Source of the DNA: a virus
Direction: 5' to 3' (one strand)
IMG/VR virus record: IMGVR_UViG_3300009593_004315
Span: 1 to 45,917 of that record
Length of the DNA stretch: 45,917 nt
Each line of letters opens with the position of its first letter. The stretch's first letter is position 1. The translations under genes and the position numbers were made by a program. Of this stretch, positions 8,315 to 15,907 are shown in pieces. The notes beneath the pieces were generated by a model. It had not been told where the DNA came from and did not search any database. It saw only the letters and a list, made by a program, of their open reading frames with translations.

Positions 8315-8606
8315 CGATCGTACATTTAGTGAATATTATCAATATTATTTGACATTACACCAGAATAAATTTAACAGATGGTTGCACATTGTTGGCCAAT
8401 GTGCTACAATAATAACATTGACTGCAATTATAAAGACCAGTACATGGATTTTACTGCCAATTGTTCCATTAGTAGTATATCCGTTTGCATGGACGGGACA
8501 TATTGTATTTGAAAAAAACGAACCCGCCGCATGGTCAAGGCCTTTATGGGCAAAAGCGTGTGATTGGGTAATGTTAAAAGATGTATTAACAGGAAAACTT
8601 AAATGA
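8301..8606 (+). CDS. DUF962/Mpo1-like membrane protein
   Basis: The 101-residue protein matches the Mpo1/YGL010w (DUF962) pattern. The family has an N-terminal His followed by RxLHxxG, two hydrophobic helices, and GHxxFExNxPA. Here these are H20, RWLHIVG (H29), hydrophobic stretches at about 31-45 and 48-65, and GHIVFEKNEPAAW (H67). Mpo1 in yeast is an Fe(II)-dependent dioxygenase that shortens 2-hydroxy fatty acids. Bacterial members are little studied. The gene overlaps the preceding one by 14 bases and the next by ATGA. A lipid-modifying role at the host membrane is possible, but its purpose in a glycan cassette is unclear. Confidence 0.75.
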   Translation: MGKNDDRTFSEYYQYYLTLHQNKFNRWLHIVGQCATIITLTAIIKTSTWILLPIVPLVVYPFAWTGHIVFEKNEPAAWSRPLWAKACDWVMLKDVLTGKLK

Positions 8607-9532
8607 ATATTTTAATAACAGGCGGCGCCGGCTATATCGGCAGCGAACTCATTCAATATCTTTTAGATGATGGGCACAAAGTTGTTGCTTATGATAATCT
8701 TATGTACGATCATACCTCACTATTGAGGTATACTAATAATTCTAATTTTTCATTTGTAAAGGGTGATGTTAGAAATTTAGAATTGCTAAAAAAATATACT
8801 GATAAAGCAGATATTATCATACCTCTTGCAGCATTGGTTGGTTTTCCACTTTGTGACAAAGATGTTAGGGGCGCACACGAAATTAATCATGAAGTAAATG
8901 CATGGATAGCAAAAAACAAATCAGTTGATCAGCGTGTTATATACCCATGCACCAACTCTGGATATGGGACAAGTGCTGACGGTTCTGTAGTAACTGAGGA
9001 ATCACCACTAAACCCAGTGTCCCTGTATGGCAAAACAAAGGTCGCCGGCGAGCGTGAATATAGAAACGTTGAAAATCATGTCACATTTAGACTAGCTACA
9101 GTATTCGGCCCCGGTTCCAGAATGAGAACTGACCTGTTGGTTAATAACTTTGTTCTCAAGGCGCTCAGAGATCGCGTTCTGGTTCTTTATGAATGCGAGT
9201 TCATGAGAAACTACGGACACCTACAGGATGTTTGCCGGGCTTTTAGATGGGTTATTGACAATTGGGAAGCTGTTAAAAACGATACATACAATATGGGTAA
9301 CGATGCCCTTAATATGAACAAACTTCAGCTAGCCCAGAAAATTCAAGACCACTTGCCATTAGAAATTATTAAAGCTGAATTTACATCAGATCCTGATACT
9401 CGTGATTACACAGTCAGCAGCCAAAAATTCTATAACACTGGATTCGAATGTAGGTATGATTTAGATACTGGTATCGAACAACTTATCAAAGCTTACGGTA
9501 TTATTGAATCACCGTGGTATGCAAATTATTAA
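8603..9532 (+). CDS. NAD-dependent sugar epimerase/dehydratase (extended SDR)
   Basis: The 309-residue enzyme has the Rossmann motif GGAGYIG at residues 7-13, an acidic residue ending strand 2 (VVAYDN), and the catalytic YxxxK in SLYGKTKVAGE near residues 142-146, preceded by a Ser/Thr-rich CTNSGYG segment. This is the extended SDR family that acts on nucleotide-activated sugars (GalE, RmlB, GMD, HldD types). The length is typical. The exact reaction cannot be told from motifs. It may supply an epimerised or keto sugar nucleotide to the surrounding transferases or to the ColD-like enzyme downstream. Confidence 0.88.
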   Translation: MNILITGGAGYIGSELIQYLLDDGHKVVAYDNLMYDHTSLLRYTNNSNFSFVKGDVRNLELLKKYTDKADIIIPLAALVGFPLCDKDVRGAHEINHEVNAWIAKNKSVDQRVIYPCTNSGYGTSADGSVVTEESPLNPVSLYGKTKVAGEREYRNVENHVTFRLATVFGPGSRMRTDLLVNNFVLKALRDRVLVLYECEFMRNYGHLQDVCRAFRWVIDNWEAVKNDTYNMGNDALNMNKLQLAQKIQDHLPLEIIKAEFTSDPDTRDYTVSSQKFYNTGFECRYDLDTGIEQLIKAYGIIESPWYANY

Positions 9533-9543
9533 ATGGTAACTTT

Positions 9544-11055
9544 ATGAACAAAAGAATGTTATTGGTGCACCCAAATGCATCAAAAAAAATCTATCAAGGT
9601 TTAAGTGAAAACTTATCGGCAATTGAACCCCCCATATGGGCAGCTTTGTTAGCTAACCATATGAGAGTTAACGGATATAACGATGTCCATATTTTAGATT
9701 GTGAAGCAGAAAACCTATCCCCAGAAGAATCAGCAGTAAAAATTGAAGAATACAATGCTAAGTTAACTGTGTTTGTTGTATATGGTCAACAACCATCAGC
9801 ATCAGCACAGAATATGCAAGGGGTACATGATTGTCTTGAGATTTTGAAACAAAACAATCCCCACAGAAAAGTTCTGCTAACTGGTCTATACCCCTCAGCA
9901 GTGTCTCGAAAAACAATGATTGATGAAAAAACTGACTTTGTTTGCCAAGGAGAAGGACCTAAAACATTAACCGCTTTAATGGAGATATATAATTTAGACG
10001 ACGCAAGTAGTTTAAGTAAAGTCCCGGGCCTGTGGTATCGAGATGACTCACAAATATGTTTCACTGCACCGGCACCTTTAATTTCACAAGATAATTTATC
10101 GGCTGAATTGCCGGGCATGGCATGGGATCTCCTGCCAATGGATAAATATAGAACTTCTAATTGGCATGCAATGTCAAATAACAATATTACTCAACCATTT
10201 GCATCTTTATATACAAGCCTCGGGTGCCCCTTTAAGTGCAGCTTCTGTTGTATTAACGCACCTTTTGGAAATAACAATATTGAAAATTGGGAATACGGCA
10301 GAAATAAGTTTAGATACTGGGATCCAAAGTTTATAATTAATGAATTTGATAAAATTCAAGAAATGGGTATAAAAAACGTAAAAATAGCAGATGAAATGTT
10401 TGTTCTGCACAAAGATCATTTCATGAATTTAAGCAATTTAATTATTGAAAGAGATTATGACTTTAACATATGGGCATATGCTAGAATTGACACTGTTAAG
10501 AAAAAATATCTTGAAACACTAAAGAAAGCCGGCGTTAATTGGCTTGCTTTGGGAATTGAATCTGGCAACAAGGTTGTTAGAAAAGATGTTGTTAAGGGAA
10601 GGTTTACTGAAATTAATATAGTTGACCTTGTTAGAGAGGTCCAAGACGCTGGAATTAACGTAATTGGTAATTATATTTTTGGATTACCAGAAGATAATGT
10701 TGAAACAATGCAAGAAACATTGGATTTAGCCAAAGAGTTGAACTGTGAGTTTGCCAACTTTTACTGTAGTATGGCATACCCGGGCTCCAAGCTTTATCTA
10801 AATGCAATTGCGGAAAACCAAACACTACCAGACACTTATACTGGCTTCTCTCAACACTCATACGATATGAGACCACTAGATACAAACCACATACCAGCCT
10901 CAGAAGTAGTAAAATTTAGAGACTTTGCGTTTCATGATTATCATGAAGATGAAAGGTATCTTTCTATGGTTGAAGAAAAGTTTGGAATTGAAACAAAACA
11001 AAAAATGATCAACATGTGTGATCACAAATTAAAAAGAAAATTATTAGGACATTAA
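9544..11055 (+). CDS. Cobalamin-binding-type radical SAM protein
   Basis: The 503-residue protein has an N-terminal Rossmann-like domain of the B12-binding type (about 1-150, with VLLTGLYPSAV). A radical SAM core follows, with CPFKCSFC placing the [4Fe-4S] Cys at 228, 232 and 235. I prefer ATG 9544 to the in-frame GTG 9514, which would overlap the previous gene. Known relatives include B12-dependent methyltransferases; Fom3, which methylates cytidylylated 2-hydroxyethylphosphonate in fosfomycin synthesis, belongs to this architecture. Given the phosphonate genes just downstream, a Fom3-like or sugar C-methylation role is worth testing but unproven. Confidence 0.82.
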   Translation: MNKRMLLVHPNASKKIYQGLSENLSAIEPPIWAALLANHMRVNGYNDVHILDCEAENLSPEESAVKIEEYNAKLTVFVVYGQQPSASAQNMQGVHDCLEILKQNNPHRKVLLTGLYPSAVSRKTMIDEKTDFVCQGEGPKTLTALMEIYNLDDASSLSKVPGLWYRDDSQICFTAPAPLISQDNLSAELPGMAWDLLPMDKYRTSNWHAMSNNNITQPFASLYTSLGCPFKCSFCCINAPFGNNNIENWEYGRNKFRYWDPKFIINEFDKIQEMGIKNVKIADEMFVLHKDHFMNLSNLIIERDYDFNIWAYARIDTVKKKYLETLKKAGVNWLALGIESGNKVVRKDVVKGRFTEINIVDLVREVQDAGINVIGNYIFGLPEDNVETMQETLDLAKELNCEFANFYCSMAYPGSKLYLNAIAENQTLPDTYTGFSQHSYDMRPLDTNHIPASEVVKFRDFAFHDYHEDERYLSMVEEKFGIETKQKMINMCDHKLKRKLLGH

Positions 11056-11056
11056 A

Positions 11057-11674
11057 ATGGTAAAAAAATACGGACAATGGAATGCCGGCACAATCTGCAG
11101 AGATTTATTATGGGAGTGTTGTGACTTGTATGCGCGCACCCCAGAGTTCGAAGCAACTTATAAACATTACTACAACAATAGAGTAAATAAAACTTTTAGA
11201 AATCCAGAATTTAGGGAAAAAGCCTCTGATGTTGTAAAAGAATTTTATGATTACTTTGCTGAACATGTTGATATTTGGCCTATGTTTGGTACACTTTTAG
11301 GAATGGTCAGGGCTGGTGAGTTAATACCGCATGATAATGACGTTGATTTTGGATTTTTTAAGAAAGATGAAGCAAGAGTCATGGAATTATTAGAAGAGAT
11401 GCATGACCAAAATGGTTTCAAAGTAATTAGAAATCAATTTCAAACAATTTTTAGTGTCCACAAGGATGAAGTTTTAATCGATTTATATCAATATGAGTTA
11501 TTGGACGGCTCTGACATTGCCCGCCAAGGATCCCGACCAGCTTATGATTTGGCCCGCGACGAAATTTATCCCTTTAAAGAAGTTGATTTTAAGGGTAAAA
11601 AGATAAAATGCATTAATAACCCTGTTAGTTTTTTTGAAAGATATTATGGAAACGATTGGCAAACACCAAGATGA
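11057..11674 (+). CDS. licD: LicD-family nucleotidyltransferase-fold transferase
   Basis: The 205-residue protein carries the LicD signature FGTLLGMVRAGELIPHDND at about residues 77-95, followed by VDFGFF; the Asp residues of HDNDVD are the metal ligands. LicD enzymes transfer phosphocholine from CDP-choline to sugars, and relatives are associated with attaching other phospho- or phosphonate groups to glycans. The gene lies directly before the methylphosphonate synthase gene, whose start is 29 bases inside its end, so the two are probably co-translated. I infer that it attaches a phosphonate (hydroxyethyl- or methylphosphonate) or phosphocholine to the cassette glycan. The length is at the short end of the family. 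Confidence 0.85.
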   Translation: MVKKYGQWNAGTICRDLLWECCDLYARTPEFEATYKHYYNNRVNKTFRNPEFREKASDVVKEFYDYFAEHVDIWPMFGTLLGMVRAGELIPHDNDVDFGFFKKDEARVMELLEEMHDQNGFKVIRNQFQTIFSVHKDEVLIDLYQYELLDGSDIARQGSRPAYDLARDEIYPFKEVDFKGKKIKCINNPVSFFERYYGNDWQTPR

Positions 11675-13025
11675 GTATTTAAAATCAATTGGCGCCCGAG
11701 TCCTTTGTGAATTAAATGATCTAAAAAGAACAATAGAGACTGCAGCCCAAGAATTAGGTTATCAACTCGATAATCTAAAAAATATCTTAAAAGGCAATTG
11801 CACTGAAAAAGAGATATTAGATTTGATTAATAAGATGGGTCAAACATATCCTATAGACCATTTACAATTGTGTTTACTTAAAGACGATACAATCAATGGT
11901 ATAAGATTTTTTGATTCTAAACAATCAAAAGAAAGCAGTAGAATATATAAAAGGCCAAATCGTTCCGGCCAGCTGACAAACTATTATGACTATCGCGATA
12001 CTGCAATGTCTAAATTGTCCTTGTTTAAGCCTGAATGGATTCAAGTCCTACGAGAAGTAGATGACTCAGATCCGCACAATGCAGACGTTATTATGAACAA
12101 CGGCCATTTCATGCATCAAGTAACAATGTTTATTGGTCCGGTGAATTTTTATTATGAAGATTCGTCTGGTAAACGACATTGTTGTGAAATGAATACTGGG
12201 GATTCAAACTATATCACACCATTTATGAAACATAGTTTTACAAGCCGCGACAAAAGTTCCTTTACATGTATCTTGGCAGTTACATTTGGTGCTGATGTTA
12301 GTCGCGCGCAAAGGGAATTGTATGCGATAGGCACATCTGCCATTGAAAATTTAAATATTGGTGTACACGGCGCCTCCCGAAAATTAATACAGCAACACAT
12401 GGATAACAATTTTTTTACTGATGATATTCTTGACTCGATGATAGACTTACCAGATTTTAATATTAATTCTCTGTTGAATTCTAGTAGAATAATAACTGAT
12501 ACAGAATACGAAACAATAGCTTCAGTTCTTGGTGTTGATGTATATCAATTAAAAGCACCTAATAATAAAAAAGAGGACGAATGTATTATAAAATATATAA
12601 AAAACTTGACACCGCATTCTTTTTGTGTTAATAATAAGAAACGTTATGAGGTTTACACACTTGCAAAGTCTTTAAAAATTCCAGCACTAACAAGTTCAAT
12701 AATAAAGGTTACTAACAATCAACATGATTTATCACATTCATTTAAGAAGTCACTCCACACATATGTTATAAATTATAGTGATACACCAGCAGAAATAAAG
12801 TGGAAAACAAAAAATGGAACGTTCACAAAAACTATTAACAAATATGATTCAGTATATTTAAAACCTTTTATTGGTTTCTCATTCAAAAATATGACAAATA
12901 AAAACAGCTCTTTGTTTGTTGTGGGGATTCCAACTTCTATCAACACACAAACTCAAAAAGAATTATCGTCATTAATGCAGCCTAAAAGAGTTATTAATGA
13001 TATAGGAACATGGTATGACTATTAA
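11646..13025 (+). CDS. mpnS: Methylphosphonate synthase (MpnS/HEPD family)
   Basis: This 459-residue protein belongs to the HEPD/MpnS family of non-haem iron, O2-dependent enzymes that cleave the C-C bond of 2-hydroxyethylphosphonate. The cupin core reads NNGHFMHQVTMF, then GPVNFYYE, then MNTGDSNYITPFMKHSFTS. The proposed metal ligands are H154, Q158 and H196. Their spacing (4 and 38) equals that which I recall for Nitrosopumilus MpnS (H148, Q152, H190). Ile190 sits six residues before the last His, where HEPD has its Glu ligand. This His-Gln-His plus Ile pattern marks a methylphosphonate synthase rather than HEPD. A degenerate second cupin near the C terminus (YDSVYLKPFIGFSF, no His) fits the family's internal duplication. 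The upstream in-frame TTG at 11634 is less likely than ATG 11646. It overlaps the PEP mutase gene by 11 bases. Confidence 0.87.
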   Translation: METIGKHQDEYLKSIGARVLCELNDLKRTIETAAQELGYQLDNLKNILKGNCTEKEILDLINKMGQTYPIDHLQLCLLKDDTINGIRFFDSKQSKESSRIYKRPNRSGQLTNYYDYRDTAMSKLSLFKPEWIQVLREVDDSDPHNADVIMNNGHFMHQVTMFIGPVNFYYEDSSGKRHCCEMNTGDSNYITPFMKHSFTSRDKSSFTCILAVTFGADVSRAQRELYAIGTSAIENLNIGVHGASRKLIQQHMDNNFFTDDILDSMIDLPDFNINSLLNSSRIITDTEYETIASVLGVDVYQLKAPNNKKEDECIIKYIKNLTPHSFCVNNKKRYEVYTLAKSLKIPALTSSIIKVTNNQHDLSHSFKKSLHTYVINYSDTPAEIKWKTKNGTFTKTINKYDSVYLKPFIGFSFKNMTNKNSSLFVVGIPTSINTQTQKELSSLMQPKRVINDIGTWYDY

Positions 13026-14319
13026 CAAACAAAAAATTGTATATGTGCCAATGGCTGCAGATGTTTTGCACCATGGTCACATTAATATAATAAACACAGC
13101 TAGTGCTTTAGGAAAAGTAGTTGTAGGGTTATATGATGATACACTAATAGCCAGCTACAAAAGAGTACCACTAATGGAATTAGAGAAAAGAAGAACGGTA
13201 GTCGAAAATATAAAAGGTGTCGACGAAGTAGTAGTGCAAAGTGTTTCTAATTTTGATTCAGTTATTAAAGATCTAAAGCCAGATTATGTTGTGCATGGTG
13301 ATGATTGGAAAAACAGCTCCCAAAAGAAAATGAGGACTCACGTTCTAGAATTGATTAGTGAATGGGGTGGTGAACTTATTGAACCTTCATATACAGAAGG
13401 TATATCAAGCACAGCATTGATAGAAAATAAGAAAAAGAATGGTGTAACTTCTGACGCAAGACGTAAAATTTTTAGAAGATTGCTCTCTATCAGACCAATC
13501 GTTAGAATCCTTGAAGCACATAATGGTTTAACTGGTCTAATAGTGGAAAAAACAAACTTTGAAACAGAACAATTTGATGGTATGTGGCTTAGCAGTTTAA
13601 CCCACTCGGCATCCAAAGGGAAGCCAGATATACAATATGTTGATGTGACCACAATTAGCCAAACATTAAATGAAATATTTGATGTTACAACGAAACCAAT
13701 GATTGTAGATGCTGACAATGGAGGACTTGTAGAACATTTTAAGTTTATGGTCCGCAGTTTAGAGAGATTAGGAGTCTCTGCTGTAATAATTGAAGATAAG
13801 ATAGGCACCAAAAGAAACTCATTATTCGGTACTACAGTATCACAAACTCAAGATACTATTGAAAACTTTTGTCACAAGATTTCTTGCGGAAAAGATGCAC
13901 AAGTAACTGATGACTTCATGATTGTTGCAAGAGTTGAGAGTTTAATATTAAAACAAGGCCAAGAAGATGCAATTAAGCGCTCACTGGCATATATAAACGC
14001 CGGCGCAGACGGCATAATGATTCACAGCAAAGAACAAGATGCTGCTGAGATAACCTCGTTTATCAATGAATTTAGAACTCTTGACAAAACAACCCCACTT
14101 ATTGTTGTTCCATCTACATATAATTCTATAACGGAGCAAGAGTTGATTGATTTGGGCGTAAATGTAGTAATTTATGCTAACCACTTACTTCGAAGTGCTT
14201 ACCCCTCTATGGTTGAGACAGCGCAAAGTATCTTAAAGAATAAACGTTCTTTAGAAGCGAATGATTTATGTCTGCCAATTAAAGAGGTGTTAACGTTAAT
14301 ACCAACACCGGAGGACTAA
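13015..14319 (+). CDS. pepM: Cytidylyltransferase-PEP mutase fusion (Fom1-like)
   Basis: The 434-residue protein has two domains. Residues 1-140 are a nucleotidyltransferase of the glycerol-3-phosphate/ethanolamine-phosphate cytidylyltransferase type, with HHGH at 19-22, GDDWK at 95-99 and the ISST motif at 130-133. Residues about 150-434 are phosphoenolpyruvate mutase, with the diagnostic EDKIGTKRNS at 260-269 and DADNGG at 232-237. PEP mutase converts PEP to phosphonopyruvate, the entry step of nearly all phosphonate synthesis. The same domain order occurs in Fom1 of fosfomycin synthesis, where the first domain cytidylylates 2-hydroxyethylphosphonate. So this protein could both start the pathway and activate a product for LicD. 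It overlaps mpnS by 11 bases and its stop overlaps the ATG of the next gene. Confidence 0.93.
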   Translation: MTINKQKIVYVPMAADVLHHGHINIINTASALGKVVVGLYDDTLIASYKRVPLMELEKRRTVVENIKGVDEVVVQSVSNFDSVIKDLKPDYVVHGDDWKNSSQKKMRTHVLELISEWGGELIEPSYTEGISSTALIENKKKNGVTSDARRKIFRRLLSIRPIVRILEAHNGLTGLIVEKTNFETEQFDGMWLSSLTHSASKGKPDIQYVDVTTISQTLNEIFDVTTKPMIVDADNGGLVEHFKFMVRSLERLGVSAVIIEDKIGTKRNSLFGTTVSQTQDTIENFCHKISCGKDAQVTDDFMIVARVESLILKQGQEDAIKRSLAYINAGADGIMIHSKEQDAAEITSFINEFRTLDKTTPLIVVPSTYNSITEQELIDLGVNVVIYANHLLRSAYPSMVETAQSILKNKRSLEANDLCLPIKEVLTLIPTPED

Positions 14320-14708
14320 TGAGTTCTACATTTGACACTGTCAATGAAAAGACAGATTTGTATGTAGGTGTACCAGACAGCCTATTAAAAGATTTCATCA
14401 ATCAAATAGATGCAAGTGGCAAAAAACACATTATAGCCACCAATGAAGCACATGCTGTAGCAATTGCCTTTGGTGCAATGCTCGCTGGCAAAAGGCCGTG
14501 TGTATATTTACAGAATTCAGGCTTAGGAAACATTATAAACCCACTAACCAGTCTTTGTATACCTTCTGGGGTGCACCCACTTTTAGTAATTGGCCACAGA
14601 CATACTTTACCACAACATAAAATCATGGGTGATGTAGATAAAAAAATGTTAGATTTAATTGGTTATGATAATTTTATATTAGTTTCAGGTGATAATAATG
14701 TTAAGTAG
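14319..14708 (+). CDS. ppd: Phosphonopyruvate decarboxylase, PYR-domain subunit
   Basis: The 129-residue protein corresponds to the N-terminal PYR domain of phosphonopyruvate decarboxylase, a thiamine-diphosphate enzyme that makes phosphonoacetaldehyde. It shows GVPDSLLKDF near the start, E43 in ATNEAHAVAIA (the Glu that activates the cofactor), and the family signature QNSGLGNIINPLTSL, ending with PQHKIMG. The PP domain is on the next gene, as in two-subunit sulfopyruvate decarboxylases. The start has a GGAGG ribosome binding site and the TAATG junction couples it to pepM. The break falls at a domain boundary, so this looks like a true subunit split rather than damage. Confidence 0.9.
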   Translation: MSSTFDTVNEKTDLYVGVPDSLLKDFINQIDASGKKHIIATNEAHAVAIAFGAMLAGKRPCVYLQNSGLGNIINPLTSLCIPSGVHPLLVIGHRHTLPQHKIMGDVDKKMLDLIGYDNFILVSGDNNVK

Positions 14709-15165
14709 GGAAGAAGCGATTAGAAACATATTCTCTAAACATGGTCCAGATGCAATTTACATAGCACCCACCGGCTTCCTGTCACGCGCAATTTATCAAA
14801 TAGAACCAAAGGGCACAAATGTTTTTTATATGCAAGGTAGTATGGGTCTAGCCCCGGGGATTGGTATAGGAATCTCTTTGTATACAGACAAAGACGTTGT
14901 AGTCATAAATGGTGACGCGTCACACTTAATGCATTTAGGTTTGACTCATACTGTAAGAGATTATGCTGGTGATAACTTATATACGTATATCTTAGATAAT
15001 GGTTGTCACGAGTCAGTCGGTGGTCAACACTGCTCATCACTTGAAGAAAAATATGTAGGTATAACTGAAATTATTAAAATTACTAAAGATGGAAAAACTC
15101 CAAGAGTTGGAATAGGTTTTGAAGAAAATGCAAGAAACATTATTAGTTTGCTCCAAAACAACTAG
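14698..15165 (+). CDS. ppd: Phosphonopyruvate decarboxylase, PP-domain subunit
   Basis: The 155-residue protein is the thiamine-diphosphate-binding half of phosphonopyruvate decarboxylase. It has GSMGLAPGIGIG, the metal and cofactor motif starting NGDASHLMHLG (GD at 72-73) and ending DNGCHESVGGQ (N101). These are the residues seen in the C-terminal half of one-chain Ppd enzymes. It starts at ATG 14698, eleven bases inside the preceding gene; an in-frame GTG at 14689 is less likely. Together with the PYR subunit it should form an alpha2beta2-type enzyme with active sites at the interface. Its end overlaps the start of the reductase gene by 38 bases. Confidence 0.9.
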   Translation: MLSREEAIRNIFSKHGPDAIYIAPTGFLSRAIYQIEPKGTNVFYMQGSMGLAPGIGIGISLYTDKDVVVINGDASHLMHLGLTHTVRDYAGDNLYTYILDNGCHESVGGQHCSSLEEKYVGITEIIKITKDGKTPRVGIGFEENARNIISLLQNN

Positions 15166-15898
15166 AAAATACTTACCAAAGTATAGCAATGTTTATATGG
15201 TGACATCTGCACCAAAAAAAACACTACTGGAGTTTTTGGGTACCCACAATAAAGTATTGGCCATCGGTGGTGGCGCGGTTATAGACACAGCAAAAATATT
15301 ATCCAGTACGCCGATCGTATGCTACCCAACAACTGCAGCCGGATCATCATGTACTTCTCATTCTGTTTGTTGGGATGGAAAAATAAAAATGTCTATAAAA
15401 AGAGAAATACCTTCAAAAGTAATAGTAAAAGAAGAATACGTAAAGAACTTACCAAGTAAAATAAAAGAATACACGACATATGATGCCATAAGTCACTGTT
15501 TAGATAGTCTTTGGTCTACAAACAAAAGCTAAGAGAGCACCTATCACGCGGAACAGGCATTGGAAATACTAAAATCAGAACATAGTAATGTTGATTTAAT
15601 CAATGCTGGAAACATAGCAGGCAAAGCTATACAATTATGTCCTACTACAATCCTTCATTCAATATCATACCCACTCACAGCACACTATGGTATCCCACAT
15701 GGAAAAGCTCTCGGGTACCTGTTACCAAGAGTGAGTAAATATTTTAATTTTGATATTTCACAATATATGAGATATGAACCAGTCACACTTAATAATATTA
15801 ATTGGAAAAAAGTGTGTAAAGAAAGTTTAAAATATGATAAAATTTATAACGTGGATAAAAAAATAAACGAAGAAGTATTAATGAGAATATTAACATAA
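15128..15898 (+). pseudogene. phpC: Phosphonoacetaldehyde reductase-like Fe-ADH, in-frame TAA
   Basis: The reading frame encodes an iron-dependent alcohol dehydrogenase of about 256 residues, interrupted by one TAA at 15530-15532 (codon 135). Before the stop are GGGAVIDTAK (47-56), PTTAAGSSCTS, and ligands D119 and H123 in DAISHCLDSLW. After the stop the same frame continues with ligands H177 (ILHSISYP) and H191 (GIPHGKA), so all four iron ligands are kept. In phosphonate clusters such enzymes reduce phosphonoacetaldehyde to 2-hydroxyethylphosphonate, the substrate of MpnS. The protein is also short at both ends compared with the usual 370-400 residues. Possible explanations are a recent nonsense mutation, two polypeptides that reassociate (a TTG at 15560 could restart), readthrough, or a sequencing error. 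Confidence 0.78.
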
Positions 15899-15907
15899 GG
15901 AAATCGC

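Noticed and set aside
11646-13025. Hydroxyethylphosphonate dioxygenase (HEPD) instead of MpnS
   Set aside because: The Glu ligand of HEPD six residues before the last His is Ile here, and a Gln four residues after the first His is present, as in MpnS.
15128-15898. Stop-codon recoding of TAA as a general genetic code change
   Set aside because: TAA is used as the normal terminator of most neighbouring genes, as are TGA and TAG, so a global reassignment is excluded.
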